NCBI GenBank assembly: GCA_022457155.1
Contig: JAJGOT010000319.1
Span: forward strand, 412,001 to 476,000
Direction: 5' to 3'
Length of the DNA: 64,000 bases
Origin: Cladopsammia gracilis
Lineage: Eukaryota > Cnidaria > Anthozoa > Scleractinia > Dendrophylliidae
A program made the translations under genes and the position numbers. The notes beneath the pieces are model-generated. The model saw only the letters and a program-made list of their open reading frames with translations, ran no database searches and was not told where the DNA came from. This document shows positions 61,601 to 64,000 of the stretch, one piece after another (positions within the stretch are counted from its first letter, which is position 1; each line of letters starts with the position of its first letter).

Positions 61601-61645
61601 CGAAAGTGCTTCGAGGAGGCCTCGCGACCATCGCGCAAGCTCCAT
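19453..61645 (-). CDS. furin/kexin-type proprotein convertase, membrane-anchored (13 exons, 693 aa)
   Basis: A secretory-pathway serine endoprotease of the subtilisin/kexin (PCSK) family that cuts proproteins at basic sites. Thirteen exons join to 2082 nt in perfect phase. Exon 1 gives a hydrophobic signal or anchor (22-34) and the propeptide start (YTNIWAV, HGF). Residues 75-139 are the rest of the propeptide and the mature N-terminus ([10 protein letters not shown]). The catalytic domain has Asp168 (VVDDG), His207 (HGNKCAG), SWGP (268-271) and Ser382 (GGTSAAAA). Spacings of 39, 103 and 72 residues compare with 41, 101 and 73 in furin. The P domain (about 478-590) has RRGDL and [14 protein letters not shown] Ser/Thr/Pro stalk and two hydrophobic segments follow, with no Cys-rich furin repeats. 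Oddities: Asp310 at the oxyanion position (PC2-like), and REKK rather than R-X-K/R-R at the expected autoprocessing site. No close orthologue name is assignable. Confidence 0.88.
19690..19965. repeat. diverged copies of the 88-bp MITE satellite
   Basis: Two to three units containing CTTCAGTCTGTGGATGAAAT, GTGTGACCATTCA and GAGCAGTACTTTCCTGTGG, related to the array at 20940-21740 but longer (about 115 bp). Confidence 0.7.
20333..20513. mobile_element. small TIR element in the last convertase intron
   Basis: TATAGAGCGTATGCACTCACGT and its near complement at the right end (ATGTGCATACGCTCTATA) enclose two ACACCAAYATGGCCGCCG copies. Confidence 0.65.
20573..20752 (-). CDS. convertase exon 12 (P-domain end and stalk)
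   Basis: Acceptor CATTCTAG, donor [20 protein letters not shown] completes the P domain, then comes a Ser/Thr/Pro-rich juxtamembrane stalk. It lies 13.5 kb from exon 11 but joins in phase and completes the domain exactly. Confidence 0.85.
20900..21818. mobile_element. TTAA MITE with nine internal 88-bp repeats
   Basis: The ends TTAACCCTTTCACTCCCAGA and GCACTCTTGGGAGTTAAAGG-GTTAA are inverted and bounded by TTAA. Between them nine near-identical units of about 88 bp (ACTTTTGAGTCTG, GATGAAATCCTATGGTG, CTTTTGCATGGTACC) are arrayed from 20944 to 21738. Confidence 0.9.
22275..22882. mobile_element. 608-bp TIR element
   Basis: Left TAGAGACCTTAAGATTGAGG and right CCTCGATCTTAAGGTCTCTA form a 20-bp TIR with one mismatch. 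ACCGCAAACC-type blocks lie inside both ends. Confidence 0.8.
23023..23541. mobile_element. 519-bp MITE, TAA target, copy 1
   Basis: Ends GGCCCCGTCCATACGTATCC and its complement (one or two mismatches) extend over about 45 bp, with TAA on both sides (Harbinger-like 3-bp duplication). Internal motifs GTTGCGGATT and CGTCCACACG are themselves inverted. A second copy is at 43603. Confidence 0.85.
24080..24300 (-). repeat. copy of a dispersed repeat (GTCAAAAATCCTTACG family)
   Basis: GTCAAAAATCCTTACGTTTA, ATCGAACCGTGTCA, CATAAGCTTACCGCAATATT and CACGGGTTGGCTCTTAGGAG recur inverted at 54790-54920. Related blocks are at 40165 and 56290. Confidence 0.6.
25010..25275. repeat. CACATGTG palindrome-rich array, left
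   Basis: More than ten CACATGTG or CACGTG-like octamers (E-box-like, self-complementary) in irregular spacing. A tRNA-like promoter fragment (GGTTCAATCC box B) lies just upstream at about 24972. Confidence 0.8.
25691..25952. mobile_element. CAATGGAGG MITE, copy 1
   Basis: Inverted ends CAATGGAGGACA and TGACCTCCATTG with TGGGACAC/GTGTCCCA just inside. TA lies immediately outside (25689-25690). Carries C7/C8 and G-rich homopolymers. Confidence 0.85.
26115..28111 (+). mobile_element. non-autonomous Helitron (1,997 bp) with asymmetric terminal inverted repeats
   Basis: The 3' end has a TGCC-GGAA-GGCA hairpin then CAACTAG before T, the Helitron CTRR|T terminus. The 5' end TTGCCAACGAGGC recurs inverted about 23 nt inside the 3' end (GCCTCGTTGGCA). 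Insertion is exactly between A and T without target duplication. The uninterrupted site AAGTTA|TATGTAACTC is preserved at 29544/29545 and 30966/30967. No Rep/helicase is visible. Confidence 0.85.
28112..29544. repeat. tandem unit 1 (1,433 bp)
   Basis: Begins TATGTAACTCATATTGCG and includes MITE copy 2 at 29120-29382. Nearly identical to units 2 and 3. Confidence 0.95.
29545..30966. repeat. tandem unit 2 (1,422 bp)
   Basis: Same as unit 1 except for one fewer GTGGTGAGTAAT 12-mer (near 30140) and one extra G in the homopolymer. Includes MITE copy 3 (30541-30804). Confidence 0.95.
30967..32237. repeat. tandem unit 3, ending at MITE copy 4
   Basis: Identical start. Ends at the right terminus of MITE copy 4 (31975-32237), after which TAGCTGTTTG replaces the TCTGAATGTG seen after copies 1-3. 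Confidence 0.95.
32829..33163 (+). repeat. long-palindrome repeat, copy 1
   Basis: Stem GACTAAGTTAGGTCGGGCCG ... AAATATTTGGCTC ... GGACCTCGCTG pairs with CGGTCCGTACGCCATGATCT ... GGCAAATATTTTCCCAT ... CTTAGTC (about 65-bp arms). The flank GACCCGTACGGCCCTGCGAA is shared with copies at 50270-50400, 54345 and 55345. Confidence 0.85.
33711..34040. repeat. CACATGTG array, right, with 12-bp minisatellite
   Basis: From 33866 the unit CAACACATGTGC (12 bp) repeats about ten times, then shortens to 10-11 bp units. CACATGTG octamers at irregular spacing precede it. Because the unit is self-complementary, open frames on both strands here are artefacts. Confidence 0.9.
34259..34557 (-). CDS. convertase exon 11 (P domain), GC donor
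   Basis: Acceptor CTTTTATTGCAG. The exon ends ACAG followed by GCAAGT, a classic GC donor. Phase (one base, G) matches the next exon. [22 protein letters not shown] and [14 protein letters not shown] are P-domain (homo B) strands. Confidence 0.88.
34840..35690 (+). repeat. SINE-derived minisatellite, ten 76-bp units
   Basis: CCCTGTGATGGACTAGCATC, CCCATCCAGG, AGTAGCAATACTCCTAGTCA and TTCATAGTATATAAACCAG repeat ten times from 34913 to about 35640. The unit and its flanks (CCCAGGTGTATAAATGG upstream, TTAAGCTCCGGCC downstream) match the tail of the tRNA-SINE at 42010. It sits between convertase exons 11 and 10. Confidence 0.9.
35927..36160 (-). CDS. convertase exon 10 (end of catalytic domain)
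   Basis: Acceptor CGTTATAG, donor [33 protein letters not shown] and [10 protein letters not shown] are the family's conserved end of the subtilisin fold. Confidence 0.9.
36424..36482. repeat. poly-C and (AAAT)n tract
   Basis: A C23 homopolymer followed by A-rich DNA and about seven AAAT units. Confidence 0.9.
36638..37822 (-). mobile_element. 5'-truncated LINE with RT domain
   Basis: The minus strand carries RT motif A ([13 protein letters not shown], about 37800), motif B ([13 protein letters not shown]) and motif C (YADDT, about 37565), then thumb and C-terminal LINE sequence to a stop at 36719, with a (TGTA)n tail at 36640-36664. A frameshift near 37680 separates motifs A and B. The longest intact frame is 283 aa. 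CR1/L2-like by overall pattern. Confidence 0.9.
37905..38256 (+). mobile_element. LINE 3' end with (GTAGAT)n tail
   Basis: Reads [18 protein letters not shown] then a basic end and stop at 38119, the typical LINE C-terminus. The tail ATGTAGATGTAGATGTAGAT lies at 38226-38256. Head-to-head with the minus-strand LINE at 36638-37822. Confidence 0.8.
38314..38414 (-). CDS. convertase exon 9 (catalytic Ser)
   Basis: Acceptor TTGTTCAG, donor GTAAGT, 101 nt. [20 protein letters not shown] contains nucleophile Ser382. Confidence 0.92.
38832..39950 (+). mobile_element. repeat family Z, copy 2 (reference-like)
   Basis: Starts TATAGCGGAGC with GC hairpin CCAGGCCGAAGGCCTGG and runs to TATATATATTAGTATTATGG. 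Homologous to 17180-16090 (inverted) and 48070-47415 (inverted). Coding potential not recognised. Confidence 0.65.
40140..40500 (-). mobile_element. tRNA-derived SINE-like repeat
   Basis: The minus strand has GGTTCGATTCT (box B) at about 40301-40312 within a tRNA-like arm. CAATAAAAATAGAGGTCTGG and TAGGTCTAGAGCTATTG blocks recur inverted at 55190-55330. Confidence 0.55.
40517..40698. mobile_element. 182-bp hAT-type MITE
   Basis: A nearly full-length inverted repeat (TAGGCCATTTCCGAGTTGC to its complement) is flanked by perfect 8-bp duplications TTAAGCAA (40509-40516, 40699-40706). Confidence 0.92.
41285..41475. repeat. 27-28-bp minisatellite next to convertase exon 8
   Basis: About seven imperfect units of CATTTCGCAAAGTACAGATT. 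Lies in the intron 26 bp downstream (minus-sense) of the exon 8 donor. Confidence 0.85.
41502..41711 (-). CDS. convertase exon 8 (oxyanion segment, Asp310)
   Basis: Acceptor TTTATTCCAG, donor GTAAGT, 70 codons, phase 0. The segment [17 protein letters not shown] places Asp310 where furin has Asn295. [14 protein letters not shown] and YAEICPG follow as expected for the family. Confidence 0.9.
42010..42312 (+). mobile_element. tRNA-derived SINE
   Basis: GGGCGGCACGGTGGTCTAGT has box A (TGGTCTAGTGG, 42020) and box B (GGTTCGAAGCC, 42064) spaced as in a tRNA. The body carries CCCAGGTGTATAAATGG and GATGGACTAGCATCCCATCC. Source of the 34.9-kb minisatellite unit. A 5' part of another copy is at 49633-49760. 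Confidence 0.85.
42432..42610 (-). CDS. convertase exon 7 (SWGP segment)
   Basis: Acceptor TTCCTTTAG, donor [18 protein letters not shown] and [13 protein letters not shown] are diagnostic. The Glu usually before DDG is Gly272 here, while the specificity Asp is kept. Confidence 0.9.
43060..43140 (+). repeat. solo terminus related to the 9.4-kb inverted-repeat element
   Basis: AGCATTAGATCCCATCCGCC, CTAAACCACC and GGACACTTATTG match 24772 and the inverse of 34111-34167. It follows a SINE-like GGCACGGTGGTGTGAT start. Confidence 0.6.
43603..44338. mobile_element. TAA-target MITE copy 2, interrupted
   Basis: Ends and internal blocks match 23023-23541 (GGCCCCGTACACATGCATCC at left; GATACTGTTACGTCAGCG). 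The middle is replaced by two (ATT)n tracts (43757-43815, 43928-43977) and a LINE-tail-like block to about 44100. Adjoins convertase exon 6. Confidence 0.75.
44343..44431 (-). CDS. convertase exon 6 (catalytic His)
   Basis: Acceptor CCTCGTAG, donor [21 protein letters not shown] and [13 protein letters not shown] carry His207 and the signature around it. Usual family form is HGTRCAGE. Confidence 0.9.
44847..45591. mobile_element. 745-bp TTAA-target MITE
   Basis: TTAAGGTGGCTGAACACAGT and its exact complement end the element, with TTAA at both borders. No coding. Confidence 0.9.
45690..45990. repeat. imperfect tandem repeats (GCGTTGCTGGCC/TTTCAGCTC)
   Basis: Three to four units of 60-75 bp with TTAGGTTTCAGCTC, GACCTGCCAATA and CGTTGCTGGCC. 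Confidence 0.5.
46000..47400. other. intron DNA without supported features
   Basis: No TIRs, motifs or domain-bearing frames recognised. Open frames of 66-115 codons lack any family similarity. Confidence 0.4.
47415..48070 (-). mobile_element. repeat family Z, copy 3 (partial, inverted)
   Basis: GAGCCTAACAGCGTCGC, TTTTTCAATTTTAGCAATTC and AATTACGCGACCGTCTGCAC match the inverse of 39560-39930. Confidence 0.65.
48590..49160. repeat. GTCCCCTTAATAGAGGTGTC repeats and LINE tail
   Basis: The GTGTCCCCTTAATAGAGGTG / TAATAGACTGAGGT unit repeats about four times. A 240-bp insert (48830-49085) ends in a (GAACTT)n tail typical of a LINE 3' end. Confidence 0.6.
49179..49249 (-). CDS. convertase exon 5
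   Basis: Acceptor TTTCTTCAG, donor GTATGT, 71 nt, ends with a split Gly codon. [14 protein letters not shown] corresponds to the acidic substrate-binding loop (YDxNDxDxDPxP in furin). Confidence 0.87.
49445..49640. mobile_element. TTAA MITE, copy 2
   Basis: TTAACCCTTTAAGCCCTAAG and the body match 4426-4640. Confidence 0.7.
49633..49765 (+). mobile_element. 5' part of tRNA-SINE
   Basis: AATGGTGTAGTGGTTAGCAC (box A) and GGTGGTTTGAGCCC (degenerate box B) match 42014-42140. Confidence 0.75.
49905..50400 (-). repeat. long-palindrome repeat, copy 2, with nested MITE
   Basis: Inverse orientation to the 32829 copy. Interrupted at 49925-50070 by the hAT MITE. Confidence 0.8.
49925..50070. mobile_element. 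146-bp hAT-type MITE nested in the palindrome
   Basis: Ends TAGCCTGTTCCAGGCGTT and its complement, flanked by 8-bp duplications GGAGGGCC (49917-49924, 50071-50078). Confidence 0.9.
50473..50601 (-). CDS. convertase exon 4 (catalytic Asp)
   Basis: Acceptor TTCCTTAG, donor GTACTG, 43 codons, phase 0. [18 protein letters not shown] contains catalytic Asp168 followed by the calcium/substrate-lining DG motif. Confidence 0.9.
50686..52132. mobile_element. possible 1.4-kb TIR element in intron 3
   Basis: GGTTACTGTGAACCTCCG at left and AAAAAAGGTTCACAGTACC at right form a short imperfect TIR. The interior has a poly-C tract (50752-50788) and no recognised gene. Confidence 0.4.
52171..52403 (-). mobile_element. 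TTAA MITE with a single 88-bp unit
   Basis: TTAACCCTTTAACGTACTCC at left, GAGCTGTGAAAGGGTTTA at right. One inverted copy of the unit (GGTTTCATTTGAATGGTCAC, CAGACTCAAAAGTTAGAA) that is present nine times at 20944-21738. Confidence 0.85.
52568..52657 (-). CDS. convertase exon 3 (propeptide end and mature N-terminus)
   Basis: Acceptor TATTTTTCAG, donor GTAAGT, 30 codons, phase 0. [13 protein letters not shown] replaces the usual W-x-x-Q-Q...R-x-K-R autocleavage segment. [11 protein letters not shown] is the conserved start of the mature enzyme. Confidence 0.87.
52762..52896. mobile_element. 135-bp MITE with about 40-bp TIRs
   Basis: TAGAGGTTTTGCACGGCAGC to its exact complement, near-perfect over 40 bp. 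TA at the border. Confidence 0.9.
52899..53286. mobile_element. 388-bp TIR element
   Basis: GGCCTTGTCACGGTTTCT and AGAAACCGTGACAAGGTC are inverted termini. Directly abuts the 135-bp MITE. Confidence 0.75.
53954..54058 (-). CDS. convertase exon 2 (propeptide)
   Basis: Acceptor TTGTTCTCAG, donor GTAAGC, 35 codons, phase 0. [17 protein letters not shown] matches the propeptide region that carries the secondary cleavage site in furin. Here the basic site is reduced to KHR. Confidence 0.85.
54348..55682. repeat. inverted pair of long-palindrome repeats (copies 3 and 4)
   Basis: 54348-54580 and 55457-55682 are the same unit in opposite orientations (each itself a palindrome). The spacer contains the GTCAAAAATCCTTACG-family repeat, a tRNA-like box B (minus, about 55015) and an (AC)n tract (54923-54940). 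Confidence 0.75.
55684..56140. mobile_element. TIR element with ACTCATGCGC ends
   Basis: ACTCATGCGCGTAGCGGCAT at left, TGCATGCGCATGAGTA at right. No coding. Confidence 0.55.
56816..56995 (-). pseudogene. short minus-strand ORF left of the DIRS, unidentified
   Basis: ATG to TGA, 59 codons, reads [20 protein letters not shown] and ends [17 protein letters not shown]. Charged, codon-like, no domain recognised. It may belong with the minus-strand fragments at 60300-60510 and 60880-61270, interrupted by the DIRS. Confidence 0.3.
58092..58381. mobile_element. 290-bp TA-target MITE inside the DIRS
   Basis: CAATAGGCGACAAAA and its complement at the ends, TA duplicated on both sides (58090-58091, 58382-58383). 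Confidence 0.88.
58531..58684. mobile_element. 154-bp MITE inside the DIRS
   Basis: CAGGGCCGTAGCTAGC and GCTAGCTACGTCCCTG form the TIR, with long internal C/G runs. No clear target duplication. Confidence 0.75.
60300..60510 (-). pseudogene. minus-strand coding-like fragment
   Basis: Open minus frame containing [20 protein letters not shown] and [17 protein letters not shown], then a stop near 60300. No start codon or domain recognised. Confidence 0.3.
60880..61270 (-). pseudogene. gag-like or phage-like fragment, minus strand
   Basis: The frame with [20 protein letters not shown], then after one in-frame stop [16 protein letters not shown] and [19 protein letters not shown], has the helical pattern of retroelement gag proteins. 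Interrupted, so a relic. Lies just 3' (minus-sense) of convertase exon 1, in intron 1. Confidence 0.35.
61424..61645 (-). CDS. convertase exon 1 (signal/anchor and propeptide start)
   Basis: Codes residues 1-74, donor GTAAGC. Start at 61645 chosen for its purine at -3 and G at +4. An in-frame Met at 61690 has a weaker context. Contains [13 protein letters not shown] and the propeptide signature YTNIWAVKV ... LALKHGF. Confidence 0.8.
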
Positions 61646-62020
61646 TTCTCTAACTATGCCTTTGAAGGCTATCGGTGATTTTTGTAACATGAGAACTGAA
61701 ACAATGCATATGGCCTGTCGCAGCTAACCAATTATATCTTAGCACAAATCTCAACGGACTTCGATATCACATACTGTCACGTACAAGATATATATCAAGA
61801 GTATGCTCGCAGAAAACGAATGAAGTCTCGCATGATGATTGGTCAATTTTTATCATCAATAAGAGTACAGACACATAAAATTTTAATTTTTGCAAAATGT
61901 CATCCTGTCAATTTTTTAGCCAATGAAATTTCCTTATTGTTATCAGTTAGCCAATGAGAAAGCGAGAAAAGTTATTGACAATGACTGCGTCAATTTGGCG
62001 TTTTTGTTATTGTAAAAAAA

Positions 62021-62173
62021 CAAATTGACGTCAGTTTTTTATGCGTCTGTCCTCTTATTGATGATAAAATTCGTCATAACATTGTCAAAGTTTGCTGTGG
62101 ATCCACGAGCCGCATTATGACGAATTTTACCATCAATAAGAGGACAGACGCATAAAAAACTGACGTCAATTTG
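62021..62173. mobile_element. 153-bp MITE with 59-bp near-perfect arms
   Basis: CAAATTGACGTCAGTTTTTT ... to its complement. The loop is 35 nt. Confidence 0.9.
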
Positions 62174-62252
62174 TTAATTTTACAATTTAAGGAGTATTGT
62201 TCATTTTAAAGAATGAAAATGTAATAGGCAAATTATTAAGCAAGTTGTTGTG

Positions 62253-62355
62253 TTCTGCTGACCTAGTCAGCGAACACTATTGTGATCGGGCGATGTATTT
62301 TTGTGTTCTGCTTGTTCTGCTGACGTAGTCAGCGAACACTAATGTCATCGGGCGA
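62253..62355. repeat. tandem duplication, about 68 bp
   Basis: GTTCTGCTGACCTAGTCAGC ... ATCGGGCGA occurs twice in a row with few changes. Confidence 0.8.
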
Positions 62356-62689
62356 GGTATTTTGTGTAAGGAATCATTTCCGGTGTAAACAATAGAATCC
62401 CCCCCCCCCCCCCCTGAAAAATCGCAACCAATCAAAGCGAAGAAATGACGAAATCGGAAGTAGTTCTGATAATTCTCTTACAGTTCTTTATATGCTCAAA
62501 ACTCGAATAATAGTCCATCTATTCGCTTTAATTAAAGACTGAATTTCAGCTAAAGAGTAGGCTATCAAGATTTTAAAATTTATCTGCCACTACAAATTAT
62601 TTCAGCAGTCTGAAGCGAAGCGAAATCGCACGATAAAATTATAATTAAAAGCATTTTATAATTTAAATTTAGAAGAAATTAATTCTTTG

Positions 62690-63120
62690 ATTGTTAGGTA
62701 TCCTATTAGTTTTAATTTTAGAAAATCTTTAAACGTTATTGTAAATAGATCCCCGTACTGAGGTTGGTCGTAGGACGTTTTCTTATAAAGCTACAATTGC
62801 TTGGAACTCTTTATCAGATAAGGTTAGACATTTTTCGAATCCAGTAGCTTTTAAAAACCGACTTAAACTTTTGAAGAAAGATATTAAAAATATTAAATTT
62901 GACAAAGGTTGCTCTGTCACTTACCATAAAGACCAAGACTTATTATTTATTTATATATTTTATTGTAGCTTGTAGATATATAGTTAACTTAATATTATTT
63001 GTATTATGAAATTCTTAGCTTTTATAATTTGTACAGTAATTTTACTTTGTAGTAGGTCCACATCAGCTGTAAAGTTGCCCATTTTGAACCTGCTTACCAA
63101 ATAAAAGTATGTATGTACGA
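62690..63120 (+). mobile_element. LINE 3' end with (TATG)n tail
   Basis: TEVGRRTFSYKATIAWNSLS then LSDKVRHFSNPVAFKNRLK is the C-terminal signature of a non-LTR polyprotein (about 62756-62900). Ends AATAAAAGTATGTATGTA. Confidence 0.75.
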
Positions 63121-63214
63121 CAACTCATATATCAGTTTGTTCACCCCGTGACTGAGAGAAATTATAATTTCGTAAACAAGCGATGCCATTTTAGCGACAC
63201 TCAGAAAGAAAAAT

Positions 63215-63305
63215 GCAATTAATAACCTAGAATCGAACCCGGAACCTCTGCATGCTAACATCCCTCCTTCACCACCAGACCACCGGGTTGATCCGGCAAA
63301 CCCAA
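63215..63305 (-). mobile_element. tRNA-derived SINE head or tRNA-like pseudogene
   Basis: Minus strand: GGTGGTCTGGTGGTGAAGG (box A-like) and GGGTTCGATTCTAG (box B) at tRNA spacing. Acceptor-stem pairing is poor. Confidence 0.55.
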
Positions 63306-64000
63306 GAAAAATTTAAATATAAAAGGTGCTTTTCTTAATGATACATCTATAACCCTAACCCTATCCCTAGATCTTACCTAATCCCGAATCTAGCTTAGGT
63401 CTAATAATCGCTTTACCTAACCCAGTTTTATCTAATAATAATAGCCTACGTTCATCCCAATCCAGGTATAAACTATAGAGAATTGGTTACCAATGAATGT
63501 TAGTGATGGCATCGACCGTTAAAAATGGCATCGCTTGTTTACGAAAGGGAAATCAGCCTAACCTAGACGCCAGCTGACGAGTTGACGGTATCGTTACGCT
63601 CGACTGAGTTTGATGGATAGTTTAAACCCAGCGTTCCTGATGCCGGTACAGTACATCTGCTCACCAGAAAATGCACTCAAATCGTTTGTCAAATAGCATT
63701 TGCTAGTACGCTGCACAATTCACGCTATATCAGCAGAACACACGGCCAAGTGGGGCCCTATTTTTGTCAATGTAAGGAAACATTTCCGGTGTAACAATAG
63801 TTACAGTGATTGTTTTTCTCCCAGTTTATTATTTGCTCTCGTCATTTTCCATTTCCCCAGAACACAATTTATGTCATTTCTTTGAGATGGTCTGCCTTTT
63901 TGTCATGACGTCTAGACAAAAAGCGCCTGTTGTGTTGGTTACATGATCGTGTACGAGGTTAATTCGTCTGGTATTGGGTGATCTCAAGTTCGATACGCCC
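63306..64000. other. no supported feature
   Basis: CCTAACCC/TAATCC-rich short stretch (63350-63425) and otherwise unremarkable AT-rich DNA. Confidence 0.4.

Overview
This is a 64-kb, AT-rich, intron-rich animal genomic window crowded with transposable elements. The mix of elements suggests a cnidarian, most likely a stony coral or close anthozoan: DIRS tyrosine-recombinase retroelement, LINE 3' ends with microsatellite tails, Helitron, tRNA-derived SINEs, many TIR/MITE families and a hammerhead-like Penelope relic. That assignment is inference. There are no bacterial-style operons and no rRNA or CRISPR arrays.

Two host genes can be assembled exon by exon, with splice sites and reading phase agreeing at every junction. 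(1) Plus strand, 3778-8219: a six-exon gene for a 258-aa secreted BRICHOS-domain precursor. It has a signal peptide, an acidic linker, a BRICHOS domain (Asp85, Cys101, Cys158), an R-X-X-R site and a cysteine-rich cationic C-terminal peptide. This is the architecture of annelid BRICHOS antimicrobial-peptide precursors. (2) Minus strand, 61645-19453: a 13-exon, about 42-kb gene for a 693-aa furin/kexin-type proprotein convertase. It has a signal or anchor segment, a propeptide, the Asp168/His207/Ser382 triad, a P domain and a C-terminal membrane anchor. An Asp (residue 310) sits where most convertases have the oxyanion-hole Asn, as in PC2. One intron, 13.5 kb with a GC-AG border, holds a nested transposon landscape.

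Layout. 0-3.5 kb: LINE fragment, TIR relics, low-complexity DNA. 3.6-8.7 kb: BRICHOS gene, its introns carrying TTAA-type MITEs. 9.6-12.8 kb: a 3.1-kb TIR element with a 6-bp target duplication encoding a frameshifted SAP/beta-propeller-like protein. 13.4-15.9 kb: tandem array of GC-rich foldback units. 16-19 kb: a 1.1-kb repeat family, a foldback element and a hammerhead-like motif. 19.4-61.7 kb: the convertase gene with TEs in most introns. The notable ones are an 88-bp satellite inside a MITE (20.9-21.8 kb), a 9.4-kb inverted-repeat unit (24.8-34.2 kb) holding a MITE-bounded tandem array of 1.42-kb units plus a Helitron with its empty sites preserved alongside, a SINE-derived minisatellite (34.9-35.6 kb), LINEs (36.6-38.3 kb), palindromic repeats (32.8, 49.9, 54.3, 55.3 kb) and a broken DIRS element (57.0-60.3 kb). 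61.7-64 kb: MITE, LINE and SINE relics.

The two genes could be functionally linked in principle, since a convertase cuts R-X-X-R sites like the one in the BRICHOS precursor. The sequence gives only proximity, not evidence of co-regulation.
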